Shown here: piece by piece, positions 7,053 to 14,226 of the stretch
Layout: each line of letters starts with the position of its first letter
How positions within the stretch are numbered: position 1 is the stretch's first letter
DNA from: an uncultured Rhodospirillaceae bacterium
GTDB taxonomy: Bacteria; Pseudomonadota; Alphaproteobacteria; CAAGCB01; CAG-977
Assembly: GCA_900553035.1 (NCBI GenBank)
Contig: USCC01000048.1
Span: 1-15,419, forward strand
DNA: 15,419 nucleotides
Direction: 5' to 3'
Position numbers and translations under genes: made by a program
Notes under the pieces: generated by a model
The model's input: only the letters and a program-made list of their open reading frames with translations
Told to the model about the DNA's origin: nothing
Databases searched by the model: none

Positions 7053-8825
7053 ATGGATGCGCGTGACAGGCCGGCCGGGGCGGTTTTGAAAGAGGCGGTA
7101 TTTCCTCTGGAAGAATACGTATCCGTGCGTCCTCTTGCAAAGGCAGCGGCTCGGAAAACGCCACCGGACGACGGGCGTTTGGAACGTCTGCTGAATACTG
7201 TGTCGCAGTATTCGCCGACGGGAAGGGCGCTGATTGAAGAAGCGCGGAAAAAAGGCGCAAAATTTTCTCTGTCGGATGAACTGCCGTCCGGCACGCTGGG
7301 GTGCTGTAATGCGTCTTCGGGGGAAATTCTTCTGAACGCGGCTCAGCCGGACGCGTTTCTGCTGACAACACTTGTTCATGAAGCGCGGCATTCGGTTCAG
7401 GAACTGCCCTTTTCGGCGGATTATTCCGTCGGAACCGCTTTAAAGCTCAACCGGGCCCGCGAGGCCGATGCCGTCGCGTGGCAGGCGGTGGCCGCTTATG
7501 AATTGAAGGACGCTGTTCCCGAAGCGGCGGCGGCTTTTGAAAAACAGCATTTCCGCACGGCCTGGAACTGTAACCGCTGGATGGATCAGGACGATCGGGA
7601 TAAGGCGCTGTGTTCTTCTTTCCGCGCGTGGTATGCCGACGTTTCCTATGTGAACGGTTATGATGCTTCCCTGCTGAAAAGAACAAAGGCCGGACTGTTT
7701 TTCTTTTCCGGCATGTCCCGGGATCTGAAAGATACGGAGATTGTTGAAAAAATTTGTCCCTATGCCGGGGGAGAAGACCTTTCTTCTTCGCACATGGCCA
7801 CTCTTTCCGAGGAAACGGCGCAGGAAGGGGCAAAAATTCAGAAAATCGCCGACCGGATGCATTTTCGGTTTAATCGCGCGTCTTCAATGACGGGGTATTA
7901 CGTATATTCGGAAAAATCCGGATTCCGGACTCCTCAGGAATATTGGCAGACAAAGCCGTCTCTGCGGAAGGCTTTTAAAAAGAAAGCCGAAGCCGCCTAT
8001 GATGAAAAACGTGTGAATGTCCTGGTCGGTTTTGTTGAAAAATACTCTCCCACGGGTAAAAAGCTGATTGAAGAGGCGCGTCGGAACGGTGTCGAATTTG
8101 TGATGAGCCATGAGCTTCCGGAACACACGGGCGGCATATGCTATCCCCGAGCCAGGAAGATTGCCCTGAACGCCTCGATGCCGGAAGAGATTTTGGTGAG
8201 CACGCTGGTTCATGAAGCACGTCACGCGGCACAGGGGCTGTCCGTCATGACAGGCTATACGACCAGCGCCGCCCTGAAACTCAACCGCGCCTTGGAAGCC
8301 GACGCAAAAGCTCACGAAGCCGCGGCGGTCACTGAAATGCAAAAGGTTCTGCCCCAGGCGTTTCTGTCCTTTAAAAAAAGGCATCCGCGCATTCTGTCGG
8401 AATATCAGCATGAAATGGAAGAAGGAAGCGGTAATTCCGACAAGGCTTTATCAAGGGCTTTCAACGCCTGGTACACCGATGAAACGTACTGTGCCCGTTA
8501 TGACGCATCACTGCTGAAGGCATTGAAAGGCTGTATTTTCAAAACCGGCCATCTTGTGCTGGATATTGATAATGCCGAAATCACGAAAAAGGTCTGTCCT
8601 TACATGACCGTTGAAGAGTTTTCAAAGCCATCCAACATGGCCGTTTGCGAAACGACGGCGCGAAAGGCGGCGAAAATCCAGAAATATTCCGACTGGTTCA
8701 ACAGCCGGAAGAAGAAACAGATGAACGAGCAGTTCCCCGTTATTAAAAAAGAAGCTCCGGCGCCGGAAAAGAAACCGGGTGCTACGGGTTGGTTCCGGAA
8801 AATCTCCGGGCGGACGGGGCGCTGA
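7053..8825 (+). CDS. Two-domain zincin-like putative metallopeptidase (array copy 1)
   Basis: 590-aa protein with two tandem copies of the array's domain. Domain 1 spans ~42-270: SPTG (54-57), H109-E110-A-R112-H113, E137-A-D139, FRAWY (190-194), NGYD, KICPY. Domain 2 spans ~320-548: SPTG (332-335), H387-E388-A-R390-H391, E415-A-D417, FNAWY (470-474), ARYD, KVCPY. HExxH followed 23 residues later by Glu is the ligand pattern of gluzincin zinc peptidases, and both domains keep it. No signal peptide or membrane segment is visible; the tail is Lys/Pro-rich and ends in Arg. The ATG has GGAG 8 nt upstream. The gene is divergent from ssnA, and its N-terminus (MDAR) matches copy 3. It may belong to a 'putative metallopeptidase' DUF family (DUF6782 is a candidate from memory, unchecked). 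Substrate unknown. Confidence 0.85.
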   Translation: MDARDRPAGAVLKEAVFPLEEYVSVRPLAKAAARKTPPDDGRLERLLNTVSQYSPTGRALIEEARKKGAKFSLSDELPSGTLGCCNASSGEILLNAAQPDAFLLTTLVHEARHSVQELPFSADYSVGTALKLNRAREADAVAWQAVAAYELKDAVPEAAAAFEKQHFRTAWNCNRWMDQDDRDKALCSSFRAWYADVSYVNGYDASLLKRTKAGLFFFSGMSRDLKDTEIVEKICPYAGGEDLSSSHMATLSEETAQEGAKIQKIADRMHFRFNRASSMTGYYVYSEKSGFRTPQEYWQTKPSLRKAFKKKAEAAYDEKRVNVLVGFVEKYSPTGKKLIEEARRNGVEFVMSHELPEHTGGICYPRARKIALNASMPEEILVSTLVHEARHAAQGLSVMTGYTTSAALKLNRALEADAKAHEAAAVTEMQKVLPQAFLSFKKRHPRILSEYQHEMEEGSGNSDKALSRAFNAWYTDETYCARYDASLLKALKGCIFKTGHLVLDIDNAEITKKVCPYMTVEEFSKPSNMAVCETTARKAAKIQKYSDWFNSRKKKQMNEQFPVIKKEAPAPEKKPGATGWFRKISGRTGR

Positions 8826-8874
8826 GCGTGAATACGCATCCGGGCGGGGCGGAAAGCGTCTTCCGGAAAAAGAG

Positions 8875-8896
8875 GCAGAAGCATTTTCTGCTTTTT
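8875..8896 (+). terminator. Rho-independent terminator after copy 1
   Basis: GCAGAA, loop GCATT, TTCTGC followed by TTTTT, 50 nt after the stop of the two-domain gene. The 5' side is preceded by an A-rich run that could extend the stem. It implies copy 2 is transcribed from its own promoter. Confidence 0.7.
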
Positions 8897-8978
8897 GTCT
8901 ATTATTTTGTGTGATACGCTTTAAATCCGGAAGGGCGGAAAGGCCGGCCTGCCGGGAAGTGAAAAGCAGAGGAAAAAC

Positions 8979-9926
8979 ATGGCGGCGGAAGAACTTGGAA
9001 AAGTTTTTAATACGGCGGCGTCCCCCGTGACGGAAGAGGCGCGGAACGAACGCATGAAGCGTTTGATGACCTCGGTTGCCGAAAGCAGTCCGACCGCGTT
9101 TGAAACGCTCCAGAACGCTTCTCTGCGCGGTTGCAAATACAAATTCACCGGCGACATGGACAAAACGCTGGGGACGTATAACCGTGCCGACAAAACGATT
9201 TACCTGAACGAAAAGCACTCTGACGCTGTTTTAAGCACGGTTCTTGTCCACGAAGCGCGTCATGCGGTTCAGCATAATCTCCACCTGTCGGCGGACAGAA
9301 ACACCGCAACACTTCTGACCATGTGGCGCGCCTCTGAAGCGGACGCAATGGCGTTCGAGTGCGCGGCCGCTTATGAAATGCAGAACGACAATCCCGAAGC
9401 GTGGTTCAAATTCAAAAACATGCACCGGGGCATTGCGGTTGCATTTTCGCGCGAGATGAAAGCCTCCAGAGATGAACGGAATGCCTTGAGCGAAGCGTTC
9501 AAGGCCTGGTATGACGACGCGCCCTACGTTGCAGAATACGACAAGGACGCTCTTCAGTTTCTGGAAGACAGCCGGGAAAAAGCAGGATGGTCTTTTTTAA
9601 AGGATAATGTTGCCGGCGAGCGGGTGGCCTTCAACCTGTGCCGCAAAGGGGATGATTTATACCTCCGCGATGTTGTTTTCCTGTCGTCGGAACGGGCCAT
9701 GACGATTGACGCAGACATCGCGCGACGGTGCCGGGGCGTGGCGGATGACGCGCTTTTCCTGTACGGCCGTCAGGACAGGTCTCTTGACCGTCTGTTCGTC
9801 CGGGATGAGAACGGAACAGTACACCCGATGAAAACCGAAACCCGACCCGCCGCAGGATCGGCTGAAGGAACAGGAGCGGAGCATCAATCAGGAAATCGGA
9901 GAAGCCCTTCCGCCGTGGGTGCGTGA
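8979..9926 (+). CDS. Zincin-like putative metallopeptidase (array copy 2), tail probably frameshifted
   Basis: 315-aa single-domain member: SPTA (37-40), LGTYN (64-68), H91-E92-A-R94-H95, E120-A-D122 within the EADAMAFECAAAYEM block, FKAWYDD (174-180), AEYD (185-188), and the late Cys221. The putative catalytic and ligand residues are all present. GAGGA lies 6 nt before the ATG. No signal peptide or membrane segment. The last ~30 residues (after MK at 284-285) look unlike the paralog tails. In the next frame, 9835-9954 encodes 39 residues that read like a genuine charged C-terminus and end in Arg-stop like every other copy; deleting one A from the AAAA at 9831-9834 joins the frames to give 324 aa. 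Transcribed separately from copy 1, which ends at a terminator. Function beyond probable zinc peptidase unknown. Confidence 0.83.
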   Translation: MAAEELGKVFNTAASPVTEEARNERMKRLMTSVAESSPTAFETLQNASLRGCKYKFTGDMDKTLGTYNRADKTIYLNEKHSDAVLSTVLVHEARHAVQHNLHLSADRNTATLLTMWRASEADAMAFECAAAYEMQNDNPEAWFKFKNMHRGIAVAFSREMKASRDERNALSEAFKAWYDDAPYVAEYDKDALQFLEDSREKAGWSFLKDNVAGERVAFNLCRKGDDLYLRDVVFLSSERAMTIDADIARRCRGVADDALFLYGRQDRSLDRLFVRDENGTVHPMKTETRPAAGSAEGTGAEHQSGNRRSPSAVGA

Positions 9927-10440
9927 CCTGCAGGCCAAAAAGAATGTCCGGTGATTTTGTTCGGCGTCCTGTTTTCGGGTCGTAAATAACATTTGTTTTT
10001 CAACATGCTTCGTTCTTCGGACGTCCGCGCTTCCGGCCATTTCGCGCGGGTGACGGCTCGGGGTATGATCGGTTCCAATCTCTCCTCGCTGTTTGTGCCC
10101 GGCGTCGGTCTTCTCCGGAAAACAGGAGGGGCGATCATGCACGATTCCCGCGTTGCGCCGTATGTTCATGAAACGGGAAGGGCGGCCTGATTACTTCGGT
10201 TTCTGCCGCGTTCATCGCCGGGCAGGAAAAAACGGAGGCCACAGGTCGTATCAGCGGGGGCAGGGAAGCCTTGGCGCGTCACTCCCCTAAGCATGACCCA
10301 CCTTGCCCCAACGCAGAGGGCTGGGCTCGGCAAGAGGGCGGAACCGAAGACACACTTTCTTTTCGGGGGCGCACCGCTCCATCCGAACACGTCCCGGCGC
10401 CTTTCCGAAAAGCTTTTTCGTGAAAAACGGAACGGCCGTC

Positions 10441-10462
10441 ACAAAAAGAACATGTTTTTTGT
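10441..10462. repeat. AT-rich imperfect palindrome upstream of copy 3
   Basis: Twenty-two nt that are self-complementary apart from one unpaired G, with AACATGTT at the centre. It could be a weak terminator for upstream transcripts (the 3' arm is T-rich) or an operator just upstream of the copy 3 promoter. Confidence 0.4.
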
Positions 10463-10472
10463 CTAAAAAATA

Positions 10473-10501
10473 AGGACATTCATTAAAAAGCATGTTATGC
10501 T
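10473..10501 (+). promoter_or_regulatory. Possible promoter of copy 3
   Basis: -35-like AGGACA (10473-10478), 17-bp AT-rich spacer, -10-like TATGCT (10496-10501), giving a leader of about 30 nt before the ATG at 10539. The -35 is weak; the position and AT-rich spacer support it. Confidence 0.35.
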
Positions 10502-10538
10502 GAGAAAACTTTAAGGATTTTTATAAGGACGCAAAATC

Positions 10539-11567
10539 ATGGATGCACGTGAAGAACAGGCGAATGAAATTCTGCGTGACATGGGGATTGATCCCCGCAC
10601 CTATTTCGGCGAAAGAAAGGCCGAAGCTGTCGTGCCGAAGGCGCAGAACGATGAAAAACGTCTGGAAAAACTGCTCCATATGCTTGACGAACACAGCCCA
10701 ACCGGGAAAAAGATCGTTGATAACGCCCTGAAAAACAAAGGTGTCCAAATCTTTTTTGAAAAAGGTATGGATTGCGCGGGCGTTTACAATAAAGAACATA
10801 AAAGCGTCACTTTGAACGCCGCGTTTTCAGATGAAACGCTCGTTGCAACGCTTGTGCATGAATCCCGTCATGCGGCTCAGGAAACCGTACGGAAAGGCAA
10901 CCTGAAATCTCTGATTCTCGGGGAACGGGCCAGCGAAGCGGACGCCATGGCGCACGAATGCGCGGCGGCCTATGAAATGAAAGAGGCGTTCCCGAAAGTA
11001 TGGCAGACGTTTGCCCGCTCTCATGCGCCTGTTGCGCGCGCTTATGAAACGGCCGCGCTAAAGGATGCCGCGACAGCGCTTCCGGCGGCGTTTGAAGGCT
11101 GGTTCGCCGACCGTTCGTACGTCGGCCGGTATGATGCCGATATCGTGAACTGTGCTGTGGCATGCGGCCTCATCCGGCCGGAAATTGAACTTTCGGACGA
11201 AAAGATACTGACCGCCGCCTGCGTTCCCGGAAAAGGAAAGGCTCCTTACGTTGATCCTTCGTTTATGAAAACGGACAAGGCGCTGAGCGTATCGAAATCG
11301 ACAGCGTTTGCCATGCGCCTGGCCGGGCTTCCGGCAAAGGACGGGTCGATTTATGAAATGCGCGTCCGGCCGCTTTTCGGGGCTCCCAAGCCCCTGAAGA
11401 AAAAGGGCGTTTCCGCGTCTTTTGCCGCTTTTCTGGCGCCGCGCCCCGAGGCAAAACCGGAAAACATCTCTGAAATTCCCGCGGATAAATCAACCGCGGC
11501 TCCAGGGGAGAAAAACGCGGGAATGTCCGTCGTTCTGGCCGGGCGTCTGAAGGGGGAAAGCCGGTAA
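10539..11567 (+). CDS. Zincin-like putative metallopeptidase (array copy 3)
   Basis: 342-aa single-domain member: SPTG (53-56), AGVYN (80-84), H107-E108-S-R110-H111, E133-A-D135 in EADAMAHECAAAYEM, FEGWFAD in place of the usual FxAWYxD (~185-191), GRYD (196-199), and a late Cys in AACVP. The tail is longer than in the other single-domain copies (~50 residues, Pro/Lys/Ala-rich, low complexity) and ends in SR. No signal peptide or membrane segment. AAGGA lies about 9 nt before the ATG. The MDAR N-terminus matches copy 1, hinting at shared ancestry of these two N-termini. Its EADAMAHECAAAYEMK stretch is nearly identical at DNA level to that of copy 5. Two GC-rich hairpins follow the stop (11581-11604 and 11620-11639). 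Substrate unknown. Confidence 0.84.
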   Translation: MDAREEQANEILRDMGIDPRTYFGERKAEAVVPKAQNDEKRLEKLLHMLDEHSPTGKKIVDNALKNKGVQIFFEKGMDCAGVYNKEHKSVTLNAAFSDETLVATLVHESRHAAQETVRKGNLKSLILGERASEADAMAHECAAAYEMKEAFPKVWQTFARSHAPVARAYETAALKDAATALPAAFEGWFADRSYVGRYDADIVNCAVACGLIRPEIELSDEKILTAACVPGKGKAPYVDPSFMKTDKALSVSKSTAFAMRLAGLPAKDGSIYEMRVRPLFGAPKPLKKKGVSASFAAFLAPRPEAKPENISEIPADKSTAAPGEKNAGMSVVLAGRLKGESR

Positions 11568-11580
11568 ACTTCGGACAAGC

Positions 11581-11639
11581 GGCCGGGAGAGAAAGCATCC
11601 GGCCGATGAACGCATTCAGGCGCCGGAGGGATCCGGCGC
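11581..11639 (+). other. Pair of GC-rich hairpins after copy 3
   Basis: Hairpin 1: GGCCGG (11581-11586) with CCGGCC (11599-11604), 12-nt loop. Hairpin 2: GCGCCGGA (11620-11627), loop GGGA, TCCGGCGC (11632-11639), a perfect 8-bp GC-rich stem. Neither is followed by a T-run, so they may protect the copy 3 mRNA 3' end, pause RNA polymerase or terminate weakly. They lie just before the doubtful ORF at 11658. Confidence 0.55.
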
Positions 11640-11657
11640 TCGGAGGGAAGAGTTGAG

Positions 11658-12392
11658 ATGAAAACCCGCACCAATCTTTTTGAAAGAACGGAAGCCTCGA
11701 CACAGGCGGAGGAACACCGGTACGGGTTCATTATCCGAGATGCGACGAGGGGGCGGAGACGGCAGAATACCGGGGCTTTCTGCCGGTTTTATTTTCCGGA
11801 GATTGCGATATGCCGGGGTACGGCTCTTCCGCTTTATAAGCAATTTCTGCCGAACCGTCCTTCCGGGGTCTGTTTCATGAAATCCGGCGCTCTGAAAGCG
11901 GCGATCCAGATCGGACAGGGCGCTGTGGGACGTCTGCGGGAAAAGAAGGGAAAAGCCGGAGGGCGGAAAGCGTTTGCCTGGGAAAAGATTGAATTTACAA
12001 AGCCTGCCCTGAAAAATGAAAACAATCCCGTGAACAGAAGGCTTGAGTCCGCATTCAAGGTTTGTCTCAATGCGTCGCAGGTCGTCCGGAAACAGGACGG
12101 AAAAACGGCCGAGGGTATTAAATCCGCCGGCCGGAATGAAAAGGCTCTCATACAGAGCCGTTCTTCCTGTGCCGTTTTGCCGGGTCGGCATGGTTTGGCG
12201 GAAGGCGAATACGACAGGCGGAACGGAAACGTTTTCGGAGCAGAGCGGGCTTTTCTGATTCCTGCGGCAGAGACGCGGAACAGAGGGAACCGGAACACCA
12301 AAGCGGACGGTTGGGGCGTCCGGAAAGGAAAAGGAGGGTCGGTTGCGGGCGGATCTCAGGGACAGGCGTCCCGAAAGGTCGGTGGAAAATGA
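11658..12392 (+). CDS. Doubtful basic ORF whose stop overlaps the start of copy 4
   Basis: 244 codons of uninterrupted frame encoding a very basic, Gly/Arg/Lys/Asn-rich product with no family I recognise and none of the array's motifs. In favour: GGAGGG about 11 nt before the ATG, no gene otherwise in this 820-nt gap, and a stop that overlaps the next start as ATGA (12389-12392), the classic arrangement of translational coupling. Against: low-complexity ends, unusual Arg/Gly content, AGG/AGA/CGA/ATA codons rarer in the neighbours, and similarly long open frames on the opposite strand, as expected by chance in GC-rich DNA. An internal ATG at 11877 begins the more protein-like part. It could be a leader ORF, a decayed gene, or non-coding DNA that happens to be open. 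Confidence 0.3.
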   Translation: MKTRTNLFERTEASTQAEEHRYGFIIRDATRGRRRQNTGAFCRFYFPEIAICRGTALPLYKQFLPNRPSGVCFMKSGALKAAIQIGQGAVGRLREKKGKAGGRKAFAWEKIEFTKPALKNENNPVNRRLESAFKVCLNASQVVRKQDGKTAEGIKSAGRNEKALIQSRSSCAVLPGRHGLAEGEYDRRNGNVFGAERAFLIPAAETRNRGNRNTKADGWGVRKGKGGSVAGGSQGQASRKVGGK

Positions 12393-13228
12393 GCGGAAAC
12401 CTTTCGGCGGCTTTTAGCGGCGTTCTGGAAAGAACATCCGACAGGCGGATGGCTTCCTTGTTGTGCCGGGCGTCGGAATTGTCTCCGACCGCGGCGGCTC
12501 TTTTGAACGAAACCGCGGCCGTGCGTGCGCCGGCTTACGCGTTCGGCCGATTGACGGACGGGACAATGGGGACGTACATTCCCTTCTTTGACCTGATCCT
12601 GCTGAACGGGCGCCTGCCGGATGAAGAGCTGCTTCCGACGGTGGTTCATGAAACGCGCCACGCGGGACAACATTCTTTTGATAATCAATATGATATAAAG
12701 ACTTCTTTATGTATTGGTCGAACTATAGAGGCCGATGCGTCAGCCTTTGAATGTGTCTCGGCTTATGAAATGGGGCAGCATGAACCGGCCGTCTGGGACG
12801 CCTTCCGGAAAAACCGTCCGGAAATGGCCGCCGCTTATCTTCGGGAGGCCGCACTGCCGGAGAAAGCATTGCCCGAAGCGTTCAAAGCCTGGTTTGACAA
12901 TCGCCGTTATGCCGGGAAATATGACCGGCGTATTCTGCGGGCGATGGGATCGGAACATCCCGTCCGACGGCCTTCGGCGGAAATTCTGGAAAAAGTATGT
13001 CTTTTCAGAGAAAAGCCGTATATCCTTGAAACGGATTTCCTGAATACGCCGCGTGCTTTGGCCGTTGATCGGAAAACGGCTCTGGCCGCGCGGTGGAAAG
13101 GATTTTGCCTGGGGGACGGATCCGTGCGTGATCTGTATGTGGAAGATAAAAACGGCGCGCTGAAGCCCTTGTCGGAAAGAAAGAGGCTCATCCCCGGCAT
13201 TCGGGCAGTGCGGCGGGAAGGAAGGTAG
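12389..13228 (+). CDS. Zincin-like putative metallopeptidase (array copy 4)
   Basis: 279-aa single-domain member: SPTA (32-35), MGTY (60-63), H87-E88-T-R90-H91, E114-A-D116 in EADASAFECVSAYEM, FKAWFDN, GKYD, KVCLF, DLYVEDKNG, and a tail ending in GR. The ATG at 12389 is chosen over an in-frame ATG at 12311 because family similarity starts after it, GGTGGA lies just upstream, and it overlaps the previous stop (ATGA). The 60 nt encoding residues 95-114, between HExRH and EAD, have about 27% G+C (16 of 60 bases) with ATA, TTA, CGA and AAT codons, in a gene otherwise near 60% G+C. That suggests a recombined or diversified segment. Copy 5 starts 6 nt after the stop, so the two form an operon. No export signal seen; substrate unknown. 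Confidence 0.82.
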   Translation: MSGNLSAAFSGVLERTSDRRMASLLCRASELSPTAAALLNETAAVRAPAYAFGRLTDGTMGTYIPFFDLILLNGRLPDEELLPTVVHETRHAGQHSFDNQYDIKTSLCIGRTIEADASAFECVSAYEMGQHEPAVWDAFRKNRPEMAAAYLREAALPEKALPEAFKAWFDNRRYAGKYDRRILRAMGSEHPVRRPSAEILEKVCLFREKPYILETDFLNTPRALAVDRKTALAARWKGFCLGDGSVRDLYVEDKNGALKPLSERKRLIPGIRAVRREGR

Positions 13229-13234
13229 GAAAAT

Positions 13235-14137
13235 ATGGGTGTTTTAAAAGAAATTTTCGATCTGATCAAAAACGGCCCGGATAACGAACCGTCTCCGGAA
13301 GATAAAAAGAGGGTGGCCGAAGTGCTTGATTTTGTGCGCGCGTCCAGCCCCGTTGGAAAGAAGGTGATTGATGATGCCCTGAAAAACGGCGTTGTCTTTG
13401 ACCTTGAACATGACCCGGCCTCAAAGACTCTCGGACGTTTTGTGCCGGCCTTTAACCGTATTTATCTTGACGGAAATGCGGACAACGCGTCACTGGCGGC
13501 GGTCGCCGTTCATGAAGGACGCCACGCTGTCCAGAAAATGGGATATTGTCATGAACAGACGGTCAAATCCTCTGTTACCGTCTGCCGCGCAATGGAGGCG
13601 GACGCCATGGCGCACGAGTGTGCGGCGGCCTATGAAATGAAATCGGCCGATCCTCTGGTGTTTGAAACGTTTAAAGCATCCCGTCCGAATGTGGCCGAAG
13701 CTTTTGAAAAGGAATACGGGCGGTCCGGGGATATGTTCGCCGCGGTCGGCGAAGCTTTCAGGGGATGGTATGACGACGCTTCCTATGTCGGACGCTACGA
13801 CAGTAAAATCATGGAATTCATGGGGATGGCAAAAACAATGGGAAAGGCGTATAAAACCGTCGTTTCCGGAAGCGATGTGTCGGCTCTTCTGGATTTTGAC
13901 GGAAAGCCTTATGTTCCGGCGTCTTTTTTCGGGACGGAACGGGCTTTGACGGTTTCGGAAAAAACAGCGGCCGAAGCGGAAAAAATCGAAAAATCTCATA
14001 TCCGCCACCTGCTGAAAAAACCGAAAACAACATCCGCGGACGATTTCTATGTCCGTACGGCTTCGGGAGAAGTGAAGCCTCCGAAGGCTCTGGCGTCGTT
14101 CCCGGTGCTTCAGGCGGCGCGGCGGGGAGGTCGGTAA
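13235..14137 (+). CDS. Zincin-like putative metallopeptidase (array copy 5)
   Basis: 300-aa single-domain member: SPVG (38-41), LGRFV, H93-E94-G-R96-H97, E121-A-D123 in EADAMAHECAAAYEM, FRGWYDD, GRYD, then YVPASFFGTERALTV and DDFYVRTASG, with a tail ending in RGGR. It is the only domain without the late KxC-type cysteine (ALLDF at that place). The start is 6 nt after the copy 4 stop, and its Shine-Dalgarno (GGTAGGAAAAT) spans that stop, indicating co-transcription. The N-terminus MGVLKEIFDLI resembles copy 6 (MGWFNDIF): a short amphipathic segment unlike copies 1 and 3. No signal peptide or membrane segment is visible. Substrate unknown. Confidence 0.84.
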   Translation: MGVLKEIFDLIKNGPDNEPSPEDKKRVAEVLDFVRASSPVGKKVIDDALKNGVVFDLEHDPASKTLGRFVPAFNRIYLDGNADNASLAAVAVHEGRHAVQKMGYCHEQTVKSSVTVCRAMEADAMAHECAAAYEMKSADPLVFETFKASRPNVAEAFEKEYGRSGDMFAAVGEAFRGWYDDASYVGRYDSKIMEFMGMAKTMGKAYKTVVSGSDVSALLDFDGKPYVPASFFGTERALTVSEKTAAEAEKIEKSHIRHLLKKPKTTSADDFYVRTASGEVKPPKALASFPVLQAARRGGR

Positions 14138-14158
14138 GCTTTGACCGGAAATGGTTGC

Positions 14159-14187
14159 TTGCCTTTTGCCGATTATTCTGTTAAATT
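14159..14187 (+). promoter_or_regulatory. Probable promoter of copy 6
   Basis: -35 TTGCCT (14159-14164), identical to the ssnA -35. The -10 is either TTAAAT (16-bp spacer) or TAAATT (17-bp spacer) at 14181-14187, followed by TTTGTCTAATA. The leader would be about 35 nt. No terminator is visible after copy 5, so read-through may add to expression. Confidence 0.5.
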
Positions 14188-14226
14188 TGTCTAATAGTCC
14201 GAAATGAACAGGAACGGGAGGCCTTT

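Larger units (their letters stand above)
9955..10538. other. Long intergenic stretch with GC-rich inverted repeats, no supported gene
   Basis: No reading frame here has a ribosome binding site or family resemblance. Visible structure: GGGGCAGGG (10257-10265) can pair over 9 bp (one G-U) with CCTTGCCCC (10301-10309), and part of the latter (CTTGCC) can pair instead with GGCAAG (10329-10334), making the two stems mutually exclusive. An AT-rich near-palindrome, ACAAAAA(G)AACATGTTTTTTGT, lies at 10441-10462, and TTTTTCGTGAAAAA lies just before it. The last ~70 nt hold the likely promoter of copy 3. Confidence 0.5.

Noticed and set aside
10159..10190. Possible relic of the array domain: YVHET followed by GRAA and a stop
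   Set aside because: Only about 12 nt (GTTCATGAAACG) match copy 4; the following RH and all flanking motifs are absent, so chance is more likely.
10190..10440. Known structured RNA (SRP RNA, RNase P RNA, 6S RNA, tmRNA) in the GC-rich gap
   Set aside because: None of the conserved core sequences I know for these RNAs was found on either strand; only generic inverted repeats are visible.
11616..12191. 191-codon minus-strand frame in the gap before copy 4
   Set aside because: No ribosome binding site, no recognisable family, and it overlaps a plus-strand frame with better start and stop context.
12311..12388. Upstream in-frame ATG for copy 4
   Set aside because: The extra 26 residues are low-complexity and basic; the ATG at 12389 overlaps the preceding stop and family similarity begins after it.
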